DNA from: JBBDWK01 sp040902885
GTDB taxonomy: Bacteria > Acidobacteriota > Terriglobia > Bryobacterales > Bryobacteraceae
Direction of reading: 5' to 3'
DNA: 64,000 nt
Assembly (NCBI GenBank): GCA_040902885.1
Contig: JBBDWK010000092.1
Coordinates: 1 to 64,000, forward strand
This document shows, in pieces, positions 52,783-61,206 of the stretch (positions within the stretch are counted from its first letter, which is position 1; each line of letters opens with the position of its first letter). The notes under the pieces are model-generated. The model was not told where the DNA came from, made no database searches, and was given only the letters and a program-made list of their open reading frames with translations. The position numbers and the translations under genes were made by a program.

Positions 52783-52804
52783 CAACAGCAGCCGGCATCG
52801 GGCA
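52783..52804 (+). repeat. Direct repeat A, copy of part of the DcrB-like gene
   Basis: The 22 bp starting CAACAGCAGCCGG at 52783 are identical to 53239-53260 inside the DcrB-like gene. Weaker similarity continues to about 52835 (QQQPASGTLRRTN versus QQQPASGMLRRAN in translation). A fragment of a second copy of the gene thus lies upstream of the antitoxin. Confidence 0.7.
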
Positions 52805-52854
52805 CGCTGCGCAGAACCAACAATGACACTGGCGCTTTACAATAGTGGAAGGCT

Positions 52855-53127
52855 ATGAATCTCACCATCAAAGACCCGGAAGCCCACCGCCTCGCTCGGG
52901 CCATCGCCCAGGCCACGGGTGAAACCATGACTCGTGTCGTCACCGAAGCTCTGCGCGAACGCTACGAACGCCTGCAAAGCCGGCGCAGGAAAGCGCCAGG
53001 GGAAGAACTTCTCGCTATTGCCAAGCGTGCCTCCGACCAAGTCAAGCGTCCATACCTCGATCACGCCAAACTCCTCTACGACCGACGCGGTCTGCCCAAA
53101 TCAGCCGCGCAACCGCTCCGGCCATAG
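52855..53127 (+). CDS. VapB/PSK-type antitoxin, orphan
   Basis: 90 aa with MNLTIKDPEAHRLARAIA, a ribbon-helix-helix DNA-binding start, and a helical ETMTRVVTEALRERYERL segment. The family tail resembles EELLAIAKRAS and LLYDRRGLPK, the toxin-binding arm. A PIN-domain VapC toxin gene normally follows immediately; here a DcrB-like gene follows instead. The antitoxin therefore lacks its partner. A TACAAT hexamer lies 11 bp before the ATG. It sits between two copies of a DcrB-gene segment. Confidence 0.85.
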   Translation: MNLTIKDPEAHRLARAIAQATGETMTRVVTEALRERYERLQSRRRKAPGEELLAIAKRASDQVKRPYLDHAKLLYDRRGLPKSAAQPLRP

Positions 53128-53151
53128 TTTAGAATCTTAGGTCGGTAGCTT

Positions 53152-53619
53152 ATGGTTCATTTCACGGTTGGGCCTTTCTCTCTTGACGTGCCCGAAGCCT
53201 GGACCCTCAGCACGGTGATTCTGGTCGGCCCTCCGCCTCAACAGCAGCCGGCATCGGGCATGCTGCGCCGGGCCAACACGGCGCTAGCCTTCCAGCGGAA
53301 TCTGATTGCCACAATGGAGGCCGTCTCGGAGGCGGAGACGCCCGAGTCGTATGTGGACAGGCAGATTCGGGGTCTGCGCGAGGCCGGCGTGAGCCAGTGG
53401 GAGGCGAATGAACCGGAGCAGGTTCAGCTTGAAAACGGCCGCGCTGGACTGCTGACCGAACAGGTCGTTGTGGGCGCTGGCGGCGAACACGTTCGCCAGA
53501 TGCAACTGGTCAGCATCAAGAACGGGGTCGCCTACACCGTGATCCTTTCGCACCTGGACGGAGACCAGTTCGACGCGGTGCGAGACGAATTTCGCGGCAT
53601 TCTCTTGAGCTTCACATAG
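53152..53619 (+). CDS. DcrB/EagR-like (DUF1795) protein
   Basis: 155 aa, DUF1795 fold: an opening FTVGPFSLDVPEAWTLSTV strand, a helix with ESYVDRQIRGLREAG and a late VAYTVILSHLDGDQFDAVRDEF segment. No signal peptide or lipobox. Family members act as EagR chaperones for membrane domains of type VI secretion effectors, and others are of unknown role; no PAAR/VgrG effector is in the window. Its end overlaps the end of the FHIPEP gene by 8 bp in convergent orientation. Function here unproven. Confidence 0.75.
   Translation: MVHFTVGPFSLDVPEAWTLSTVILVGPPPQQQPASGMLRRANTALAFQRNLIATMEAVSEAETPESYVDRQIRGLREAGVSQWEANEPEQVQLENGRAGLLTEQVVVGAGGEHVRQMQLVSIKNGVAYTVILSHLDGDQFDAVRDEFRGILLSFT
53239..53260 (+). 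repeat. Direct repeat B inside the DcrB-like gene
   Basis: Identical 22-bp partner of 52783-52804. The two copies are 456 bp apart and bracket the orphan antitoxin gene, consistent with a tandem duplication or insertion event. Confidence 0.7.
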
Positions 53620-55306
53620 CTACGGTTGTGGTTCCCGGCCAACCAATGGAACCGGCGACCTGCACGGAAATGTCCGCCAGTTCTACCTCTTCATACGAAA
53701 AGACCGCTGCGCCCGGAACCTCATCCGCAATCAGTTCCCGCACCAGCGCCCGGATACTCCCGGCTGTGAGGATGGCTGGCGGGTGAACGCCGAGCGAAGG
53801 CTCAACCTTTTGACGAATCGATGTAACCAGCCGGCTCAACTCGCCGGCCGGCAGCATGGGTGTGTCTGAAGCTCCCCGCGAGGCCGCCAGATGGCCCAGT
53901 AGTATCGCCTGGGCGGCCGGAGCGAGCTCGTAAGCGTTGAGCGTGCGCAGATACCGCGTGTGATTGAGAACGATTCCGCGCTTCAGCCCTAGCCGTACAT
54001 AGTCGATCATTTCCGTCTCGGTTGGCGGCCCGAGCGCGGCGAGCTTTCGATCCATGGCAAGCCGGTCGTCGAACACAACCGTTTCCAGAGTGCGGGCGGG
54101 AACCCAGTCGAAGGTCAGGAGCCTTTCAAGAATGGTGGCGAAATCCAGGATCGGGACGCCCTCGCGAAGCATTGCGCGTAATACGCGTGCGATCCAGCCG
54201 ACGGAAAGCCCGCGCGCGGCCGCGGCCGCCAGCGCCGGGTGGTCTTCGTCCAGCAGCGACAGCTCGGTTTCGACCACGTCGCTCGTGATCAGAAGCCAGG
54301 CATGCCGCCGGATGACGCCGAAGATTGCGTTCGCCAGGTTCGATACGCGGTCTTCGTCGGCACTCCACCAATAGTCAAAGGGCGTCTCCTCCGGCGGAGT
54401 GAAGCTGTCATTCACCGCTACCTGGACCTGGGTCCAACTACATTCCCCATCGGACTCGAAAATGATTTCAGGGACTCGGACGCCGAGTTCGCCGAAGGTG
54501 CGGTCACGGACTCCTCCGAAAATTCGTTTGATGTCCTCGCCGATCTTTGGGTTCGTAATCGAAAAAGGCGCTTCCAGGCCGGGAAAGAGCGCCGCAAGCG
54601 TTTCCGGAGCGAGCCGGACGCGAACGCCCTTCCCGCCCAGACGAGAGATCAAGTTCTCGGCGGTGTCCTCACCGGTCTTCCCTTCCAGCAATCCGTCGGC
54701 GATGGTCTGGAATACGGTCACCGGCCGGGCGAGCGACATCCGCAGTTCCAATGCGGGGCGGAGGATCGCAAGCAGACGCGCCGGATTCAGCGGTGCAAGG
54801 GCCTTAGCCCGCCGGGGATCGAGCAGAAGCAGGCCTCGCTCCAGCAGTTCGGCGGCTTGCTCCGATGCCAGAAGATCCTCCGGATGGTTGCGCAAGATCC
54901 GGCAGCAGACCGACTCCACAACGTCCGCCAGCATCTCCGGGCGAAGGTGGTTCGGGGAAGCGAGACGCCGCTCCAGCCAATGGTAGAAGCCGTGCGAAGG
55001 CGGCGAGATGGTGTCTTCGGGATCGGCCCGGCGCCAAGCCTCAACAAGCAACTCATGAGCGGCGCCGCGATACCGCCCGCTTAGCAACAACCGGAGCGGC
55101 CGGGCGTCGGTGGAAGTTGCCACCACGATGCCTGCCTTGCCCTGCAGTCCGAGATCCGCCAGCAATGCATCCAGATCGGCCGCGACGCCGCGCACGATGG
55201 AATCGCGGTGGGGGCCTGCGGCCAAAGAGGCAAGAAACGGCGCAATCTCGATCCGGATGGCGACCTGCGGCGGTCCCGATTCAGCCGATCTAGCCGATTT
55301 CTCCAC
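53612..55306 (-). CDS. FHIPEP (FlhA cytoplasmic-domain) protein without membrane domain
   Basis: 564 aa. The C-terminal ~325 residues follow the FlhA/SctV cytoplasmic-domain pattern. NAIFGVIRRHAWLLITSDVV resembles its conserved H/A-rich helix, GWIARVLRAMLREGVPILDF its 'vLq.LL.EGvsIrDl' motif, and the tail AAVFSYEEVELADISVQ its final VLSY-E-I/V strand. The ~240-residue N-terminal part is soluble and unassigned. There are no transmembrane helices, so it cannot form an export gate. Start is GTG at 55304-55306, preceded by GGAG and overlapping the upstream gene by 17 bp. Co-transcribed with the second FHIPEP protein. Confidence 0.8.
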   Translation of the reverse strand: MEKSARSAESGPPQVAIRIEIAPFLASLAAGPHRDSIVRGVAADLDALLADLGLQGKAGIVVATSTDARPLRLLLSGRYRGAAHELLVEAWRRADPEDTISPPSHGFYHWLERRLASPNHLRPEMLADVVESVCCRILRNHPEDLLASEQAAELLERGLLLLDPRRAKALAPLNPARLLAILRPALELRMSLARPVTVFQTIADGLLEGKTGEDTAENLISRLGGKGVRVRLAPETLAALFPGLEAPFSITNPKIGEDIKRIFGGVRDRTFGELGVRVPEIIFESDGECSWTQVQVAVNDSFTPPEETPFDYWWSADEDRVSNLANAIFGVIRRHAWLLITSDVVETELSLLDEDHPALAAAAARGLSVGWIARVLRAMLREGVPILDFATILERLLTFDWVPARTLETVVFDDRLAMDRKLAALGPPTETEMIDYVRLGLKRGIVLNHTRYLRTLNAYELAPAAQAILLGHLAASRGASDTPMLPAGELSRLVTSIRQKVEPSLGVHPPAILTAGSIRALVRELIADEVPGAAVFSYEEVELADISVQVAGSIGWPGTTTVAM

Positions 55307-58300
55307 GGATGCAGCTCCGCAACTCGTCCGGCATTTCTCCGGAAGCGAGCACCATAACCTGAGGGAATTCCGTCTCGATGAGTCGGGCGGCCTGCGGCCG
55401 GACGTCCGTCACAACCCCCGTGCGCCAGCCGTCGGCGGAATTGATCTGTTGGGCGACAGCGGCCAGCAGATCGTCTCTGGTTTCAGGCGGCGCCGCGAAT
55501 ACCCGCTTTCCGTCATCTTCCCGAATGCAAGTTCGGAGAGTGGCTTCGAAGCGGCCGGAGAGCCGCAGGAATCGGGTGCGATTGCCGTTTCGGGCGAGAG
55601 ATTCCCGTTCGCGCAGTCGAATCGCTTCCACGATCGGCGTGAGATCGCAGCCCGGCTTCCACGTTTCGCCAAACACCTGAATGATCCCGCTCAGATTGCC
55701 GATTGTAACGCGTTCCCGCAACAGCGACTGGAGCACCCGAAAGAAGCCAAGCCGGGACTGAAAGGCTTCCGGCCCGGGATCCAGCAGATCAACACGAAGT
55801 TTGGTCTCTTCCGTCTTATGGAACGCGCGCAAAAGCCGGTCCACGTCCTGGAAGCGCAGCAGGACAGCCAAATTCCGCCGCACAACGAACTCCAGGCGCC
55901 GCGCAACGTACTCCTCCCACGTCCAGAGTTCAACGCCCATCGGCTCAATTTCTTTCGCGGATTCGTCCGCGATCCAGGCTCCGTCCGTCTCTCCGGTCAA
56001 GGGGTTGAAGCTGAAGGGAACCCTGCGAATCCTTTCAGGCACGAGGCTTTCGATAGCGCGGAAATGCGGGCAGAATTTCGAGTCCGGCCAAACCCGGTCG
56101 TACGCCATCGGGTTCCGGTTGAGTCCTATGACGTAGTGGTGTTCCGGCACGCTTTCGATGACCCGAGGCGCCGGGGACGGAGAGATTTTGAATCCGAACT
56201 CCCGCTCCACTTCCTGCATCCGAAGCTTTACCTGCACGGAGAGCCGGTTCGCCTTCAGCGAGCCATGCACTTCGAGCGCCAGGGAAGCCACTCCCAGAAG
56301 AGAGCTTTCCGCGAATACCCCCACGCTTGCATCCTTGCCAGAAGACCGCAAGGCAGCACGCCGGAGCGTAAAGCGGGCGCTTCGGACGTCCTCCCAGGCG
56401 GCCATCCGGCCAGCTTGGTGGTGCTCCTTCTCCCGTTCCGCGAGCCAATGATGCAACCGCTCGAATGCGCGCGCATCGGCAGGCTTTTTTGAAATCTGCC
56501 CTACGAAGTATCGAACCGTGCGATCCCAGGGGGTGGAATCGCCGACCTGAATCCGATCGAGTTCCCGCAGTGCCTGGGCGGGCTTCTTCGACTGCCACTT
56601 CTCTAGCGCGGCCTCGGCGGCGAGGTGCTCCAGTTGTTCGCCGGCATATCTTACTACGTGCTCGTCGCCGTGCTCCCTCGCCCGGCGATAGAGCCGTTCT
56701 TTTTGCTCCTGGTCGAGCGGAGCGCCGGAAACCCAGGTCAGGGCCCAAAATGCGGCGGGGTTTTCCGCTAGCCATCCCTCAATCAACCCGGCGACCTTTT
56801 TCTGGTAGACCCCGCTTTCAGCCAAAGCGCTGCGGGACAGAGTTCGCAGCAGTTCGAAATCGCTGGGCCAGAAATTCTCGCAGAGGAAGTGAAGCGACTG
56901 GTCGAGATTCGGCGCTTCGATGCCGAGGCGTTCGCGATGCTCCGCTGGAAGCGAACGGAGGCCGGTAACCCAGGCAACCAGCGCCGCCACGTGGATGTCC
57001 GTAAGCTCCCGCTTCCAGCGGTACATCGAACGGCGGTCGCGTTTTCCCGGCAAGGACAGGTCGATGCGCGACTCGCCATCCGCGGCCGGCCGCCACATCC
57101 ACTCGTGAGGCAACAGCCTTTTGGCGATTCCCGGAGCGGATTTCCAGAGCTCTTTCGCCAGGCGGTCCTTATCCCGAATCTCCTCCTTCGCGATTTTGAT
57201 CTGGCTTCTCAAGGCGGCGATCGAATTCTGAAGCTCGGCCACTTCCCCGGAAGGCGCGGCGCCTTGCGAGAGGTCCGGGTAAGCCGGCGCCGGCTGGCCC
57301 CGCTGGTTTTGCCCCCGCGCGCCTTCCTCCTGAGGCGGTTTCTGGTACTGGCGCTTCGAGACGGCCGGTTTCTCCGGCTTTTCACAGGATGCCTGGGCTT
57401 TGGCCGCGGACTTCAGCGAGTCGCGCTTCTCCTTCAATTCCAAAACGAGATCCCGTCTCCTGGCTCTTGCCTGGGAGGCTGCTTCCATTGCCGAGCGCGT
57501 CATCTGCAGCACACGCGTCAGCCACTGAAGCTGCCCCTCCAGCCACGAAGGCGCGAGTTCGGCCGCTTTCCTGACGCACTCGCGCGCCCGCTCCTCATCG
57601 GACAGCAGAATGGCCAGATTCGATGAGGGGATCGGGAAAGCGGGGTAAAGCTCGCTCGATTCCTCGAACGCGGCGCGCGCCTTGGTTTCATAACCGGGGT
57701 CGCCCGTACGCAGATACATGTTCCAGCAGGCTTCGCCAAAATCGTTCAGGACGAAAGCATAGACAGTGTCGGCCGTTTGCCGGGAAACCGGGGAGCCGGG
57801 CGTCCGAATCGCACTCTGCCGGTATCCGCCAACCTTCTCCTTGAAAGCCTCCACGCGCGCGATCAGGGCATGGTTCATGCGCACCGGCCTGTATAACGAT
57901 ACGCTTGCGTTGTGCGACGCGCTCAAGGCCAGTTCTTCGAGCAGCCCTTCCACGAAGAGTGTGTGCGCCTCGCCGAGCCGGTTCTCTTCCGCCGCGATTC
58001 TGGCCAGACCGTAGTTGACACGGCAGATTGAGGTGGCCGGTTTTATCAATTTGAATCCGCGCCCTTGTCCGTAATCGAACTTCGCCTGAGCCGTCTTACC
58101 GAGCAGCCACTGCAGATACCCGCGGCTGGCCCAGGCGTCCACGTTCCCGGGATTCGTCCGGATCAGTTCCTCGAAATTCTTGAGCACCGGGCCGGCCCTC
58201 TCCGTCTCGAAGTTCGAGCGCTCACGCCAGAACTCTTCCGACTTTTGCGCAAGCAGTTGCCGCGCCACCTGAAAATGGGGGTCGAGATCGACCGCGCGGC

Positions 58301-59672
58301 GAAGGTCTTCGATGGCCGAAACCAGATTGAATTCGCAACACGCCCGGATGAAGAGAAAACCGGAATCCTGCTCCGCTTTGTTGGGGTTGAGGCGCTGCGC
58401 CGCGTTCAGTGTGTCGCGTGCCGCCGACAGATCTCCCATTTCCACGGACGTGAGCGCACAGGCAAGATGGGCGTCGAAAAGACAGTCCTTGCGATCCGGC
58501 GTCGCGGCGGAGATTTCGACGATTCGCTGGAGCGCATCCTCGCTGATGTCCTTGGCCTCGAAGATGGTTTGAACCCTCTGTCCCGAAATCTGTGCCAGGA
58601 GACGGCCGTACAGCAGCATGTTCGCGTAACCGATCTCGGCGCGGGCGCACAGCAGTTCCGAGCGGGCCAGGGCAGGCGAGATGTGGCTCAGCCATCGTTT
58701 GGCTTTGTGATACCGTCTGGCGGCCCGTTCCCTGAAGTCGTCCAGACGCGGGAAGATTTGCGACGGGCTTCGCAAACTTCCATCCAGGAGCGTGTACGAC
58801 TCCTCGTAGAGCCGGGCGGCGTTGTCATAACCATCCAGCGTATTGGAGCGGGCGTAGCCTTCCGCCTCGAAGTACAAGGCCAGCGCGCGCAGATGTTTTG
58901 TGGGCAGCAGATCGATCTTGCCACGAATGTCTTTTTGGATCTGCCGGTAGAGCTCGGTCGCGACACTGAAATAGACTCTCTCGGGGATCTGCTCTTTCTC
59001 GTACTCAACACGGCTGGCGGAGGCTTCCTCGCCGGCCGTATTTTTTTCGGCCAGCGACGCCAGTTCGCACTCGATGCAATGCGCCAGAGTGTCCGGATCG
59101 TCCAGGGAACCGATGCGGATTCGCGGCGTAATCTCTACGCGATTCCCGCGCACCAAATACGTGCCGGAGATGTGGATGTGGGGTTCCTCGGAGGCGGCCT
59201 TGCGATTTTCAATGGTCTTCTCGTCCAGAAACCGCAACCGCCCCACACGCTCGCTGAGCTTCAACATGAGGTCGGCTGCCAGCCACTCAAATTCACGCAC
59301 CGGCTTGGCGCTTCCCACGGGAGTGAAGGCCGCTATCGAGCATGTGTACCGGAAAGGCTGGCGGGCGTCTCGAAGCCGCAGGCGAACCCAGATGGCGGCC
59401 GTCGCGGAGCCAATCGCCAGAGCCAGCAGGATTTCGCTCGGCCCTGGCAGAATCGCATAGAGCTGCCGCAGCGATTCCCAGGGAGGCCATGACCAGGCGA
59501 TCTGGCGCAATCCCTTCCAAAATTCCGACTGGGCGGCCAGAAGAGTCAACTGCACGGCGACCGAGCCGACCGCGACTAGCCAGCCATACCGCCCGAGCTT
59601 CTGGTAGCGCCGCAGTCCGTGATCGATTTCCTCCGCTCTGGTGAGCAAGTCGCCCGGAGGAATAAAGGTCAT
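55290..59672 (-). CDS. Membrane-anchored TPR protein with C-terminal FHIPEP (FlhA-C-like) domain
   Basis: 1,460 aa. Two transmembrane helices (about 31-48 and 79-98) with basic flanks, so both termini are probably cytoplasmic. Residues ~230-760 hold TPR-like helical repeats, followed by a charged coiled coil with a low-complexity Gln/Pro linker (about 760-890) and a second helical region. From about 1155 the chain matches the FlhA cytoplasmic domain: HYVIGLNRNP, then EPMGVELWTWEEYVARRLEFV, GFFRVLQSLLRERVTIGNLS, ending VMVLASGEMPDELR. The eight-helix FlhA export gate is absent. Start ATG 59670-59672 follows AGGGGAA and fits the promoter 29 bp upstream; ATG 59696 is rejected. Confidence 0.82.
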   Translation of the reverse strand: MTFIPPGDLLTRAEEIDHGLRRYQKLGRYGWLVAVGSVAVQLTLLAAQSEFWKGLRQIAWSWPPWESLRQLYAILPGPSEILLALAIGSATAAIWVRLRLRDARQPFRYTCSIAAFTPVGSAKPVREFEWLAADLMLKLSERVGRLRFLDEKTIENRKAASEEPHIHISGTYLVRGNRVEITPRIRIGSLDDPDTLAHCIECELASLAEKNTAGEEASASRVEYEKEQIPERVYFSVATELYRQIQKDIRGKIDLLPTKHLRALALYFEAEGYARSNTLDGYDNAARLYEESYTLLDGSLRSPSQIFPRLDDFRERAARRYHKAKRWLSHISPALARSELLCARAEIGYANMLLYGRLLAQISGQRVQTIFEAKDISEDALQRIVEISAATPDRKDCLFDAHLACALTSVEMGDLSAARDTLNAAQRLNPNKAEQDSGFLFIRACCEFNLVSAIEDLRRAVDLDPHFQVARQLLAQKSEEFWRERSNFETERAGPVLKNFEELIRTNPGNVDAWASRGYLQWLLGKTAQAKFDYGQGRGFKLIKPATSICRVNYGLARIAAEENRLGEAHTLFVEGLLEELALSASHNASVSLYRPVRMNHALIARVEAFKEKVGGYRQSAIRTPGSPVSRQTADTVYAFVLNDFGEACWNMYLRTGDPGYETKARAAFEESSELYPAFPIPSSNLAILLSDEERARECVRKAAELAPSWLEGQLQWLTRVLQMTRSAMEAASQARARRRDLVLELKEKRDSLKSAAKAQASCEKPEKPAVSKRQYQKPPQEEGARGQNQRGQPAPAYPDLSQGAAPSGEVAELQNSIAALRSQIKIAKEEIRDKDRLAKELWKSAPGIAKRLLPHEWMWRPAADGESRIDLSLPGKRDRRSMYRWKRELTDIHVAALVAWVTGLRSLPAEHRERLGIEAPNLDQSLHFLCENFWPSDFELLRTLSRSALAESGVYQKKVAGLIEGWLAENPAAFWALTWVSGAPLDQEQKERLYRRAREHGDEHVVRYAGEQLEHLAAEAALEKWQSKKPAQALRELDRIQVGDSTPWDRTVRYFVGQISKKPADARAFERLHHWLAEREKEHHQAGRMAAWEDVRSARFTLRRAALRSSGKDASVGVFAESSLLGVASLALEVHGSLKANRLSVQVKLRMQEVEREFGFKISPSPAPRVIESVPEHHYVIGLNRNPMAYDRVWPDSKFCPHFRAIESLVPERIRRVPFSFNPLTGETDGAWIADESAKEIEPMGVELWTWEEYVARRLEFVVRRNLAVLLRFQDVDRLLRAFHKTEETKLRVDLLDPGPEAFQSRLGFFRVLQSLLRERVTIGNLSGIIQVFGETWKPGCDLTPIVEAIRLRERESLARNGNRTRFLRLSGRFEATLRTCIREDDGKRVFAAPPETRDDLLAAVAQQINSADGWRTGVVTDVRPQAARLIETEFPQVMVLASGEMPDELRSCIRGEIG

Positions 59673-59700
59673 AGTAGGGTTCCCCTGCTGTAGCATGCCA

Positions 59701-59730
59701 AAGATATGCCGGTTGCGATTTATCTGTCAA
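59701..59730 (-). promoter_or_regulatory. Housekeeping-type promoter of the FHIPEP operon
   Basis: On the minus strand TTGACA (59730-59725) is followed by an 18-bp spacer and TATCTT (59706-59701). The predicted start site near 59695 gives a leader of about 23 nt before the ATG at 59672, containing AGGGGAA. It also excludes the upstream ATG at 59696. Confidence 0.7.
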
Positions 59731-59781
59731 TAAGGCGCGTTGGTCCAGCTTTTCCGGTGGGAGCGTGATAAAAGAAGATAC

Positions 59782-61206
59782 ATGGCGGCAACAAGACTCG
59801 GTTTTACATTGCCATTTCTGACAACGATGCTGCTTCTGGCATCCGACTGGCCGCAGTTCCGAGGGCCGAACGCCTCCGGCGTGTCCCAGGACACGAAGCT
59901 TCCGGTGGAATTTGGGCCTGAACGGAATGTCGTCTGGAGGACGGCGTTGCCGCCTGGCCATTCCTCCCCCTCGGTTGCCGGTGACAAGATCTTCCTGACG
60001 GCCTTCGAGAACGAAAAGCTTTTCACCATCGCCGTGGACCGCGCCACCGGACGAATTCTGTGGCGGCGCGAAGCGCCCCGGCCCCGGAAACACGAACTGG
60101 AGCGTCCAGCCAACAGTCCCGTCTCCGCGTCACCAGTCAGCGACGGGCGGAACGTTTACGTATTCTTCCAGGATTTTGGTCTTCTCGATTACGGGCCCGA
60201 CGGTAACGAGGTGTGGCGCATGCCGCTGGGACCCTTCAACAACCCCTTCGGCCATGGCGCCTCGCCAATCCTGACCGGCGAGACGCTGCTCATGGTTTGC
60301 GATCAGGATACCGACTCGTTCCTGCTCGCGATCGATAAGAACAGCGGCCGCGTCCTGTGGCGCAGGGACCGTCCTCACGCTCAGCGTGGCTACGCGACGC
60401 CGGTTCTCTACCAACCTCCTGGGAAACCATTGCAGGTGATTGTCGCAGGCTCGTACCGGCTCTCAGGGTACGACGTCAGAACCGGCAAGGAGATCTGGGG
60501 CGTGGGCCGCCTCCCGTGGCAGATCAAACCAACCCCTGTTCTGGCCGACGATGTGATCTACTTCGCCACTTATTCCGGCGAGTCCGATCCGGGCGAGCAG
60601 GAAATCCTGCCCCCGTTCGACGAAGCCCTCGCCAAAATGGACGCGAACAAGGACGGCAAGCTCTCCAAGGACGAGATCGTGGACCCCCGATCGAAGGACC
60701 GATTTGACGAATACCTGGATCTGGACGACACCGGGTACCTGGAACAACGGGACTGGAAGCAGCTTCAGGAACGCCGTCTGGGAGAGAACTCGCTGCGCGC
60801 TTACCGGCTGGGCGGGGAGGGCGATCTGACCGAGCGTAATTTTCTCTGGAAGAACCCGAGGTCTCTGCCCAACGTTCCTTCCCCGCTCGTTTACCGCGGC
60901 GTGTTGTACACGTTGAAGGAGGGCGGCATTCTCACTTCTTTTGATATTAAGACGGGCGAAATCGTCAAACAGGCCCGCCTCCAGGGCGCGCTGGGCGCCT
61001 ACTTCTCCTCGCCAGTGGCCGCCGACGGTAAGATTTATGCGGTCAGCGAAGAAGGCAAAGCCGCTGTAATTCAGGCCGGCGCTACATGGGAGCTGCTTGG
61101 CGTAAACGACCTGGGCGACGGGTGCAAAGCCACTCCGGCGATCGCCGACGGGAAACTTTACGTGCGCACGTACGGCGCACTGTACTGTTTCGCGAGAACA
61201 GATTAG
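59782..61206 (+). CDS. PQQ-like beta-propeller protein with EF-hand
   Basis: 474 aa. A short signal peptide (LGFTLPFLTTMLLLA) precedes a PQQ-like/BamB-type beta-propeller with repeated structural motifs WPQFRGPN, VDRATGRILWRRE, IDKNSGRVLWRRD, YDVRTGKEIWGV and FDIKTGEIVKQA. An insert at about residues 287-310 holds an EF-hand, DANKDGKLSKDE, and a second partial one, DLDDTGYLEQRD. The Ca2+ site could stabilise or regulate the propeller. No PQQ-specific catalytic residues were identified, so binding rather than dehydrogenase activity is more likely. The ATG at 59782 gives the signal peptide. Confidence 0.88.
   Translation: MAATRLGFTLPFLTTMLLLASDWPQFRGPNASGVSQDTKLPVEFGPERNVVWRTALPPGHSSPSVAGDKIFLTAFENEKLFTIAVDRATGRILWRREAPRPRKHELERPANSPVSASPVSDGRNVYVFFQDFGLLDYGPDGNEVWRMPLGPFNNPFGHGASPILTGETLLMVCDQDTDSFLLAIDKNSGRVLWRRDRPHAQRGYATPVLYQPPGKPLQVIVAGSYRLSGYDVRTGKEIWGVGRLPWQIKPTPVLADDVIYFATYSGESDPGEQEILPPFDEALAKMDANKDGKLSKDEIVDPRSKDRFDEYLDLDDTGYLEQRDWKQLQERRLGENSLRAYRLGGEGDLTERNFLWKNPRSLPNVPSPLVYRGVLYTLKEGGILTSFDIKTGEIVKQARLQGALGAYFSSPVAADGKIYAVSEEGKAAVIQAGATWELLGVNDLGDGCKATPAIADGKLYVRTYGALYCFARTD

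Noticed and set aside
53612..59672. Flagellar FlhA or a type III secretion locus
   Set aside because: No FlhA-type eight-helix membrane domain, FlhB/FliP-R, ATPase or other secretion gene is present here; the flagellar hook genes at 19.6-22.6 kb are unrelated in position and strand.
59673..59696. ATG at 59696 as start of the TPR-FHIPEP protein
   Set aside because: It lies at or before the predicted transcript start from the TTGACA/TATCTT promoter and has no ribosome-binding site, unlike ATG 59672.
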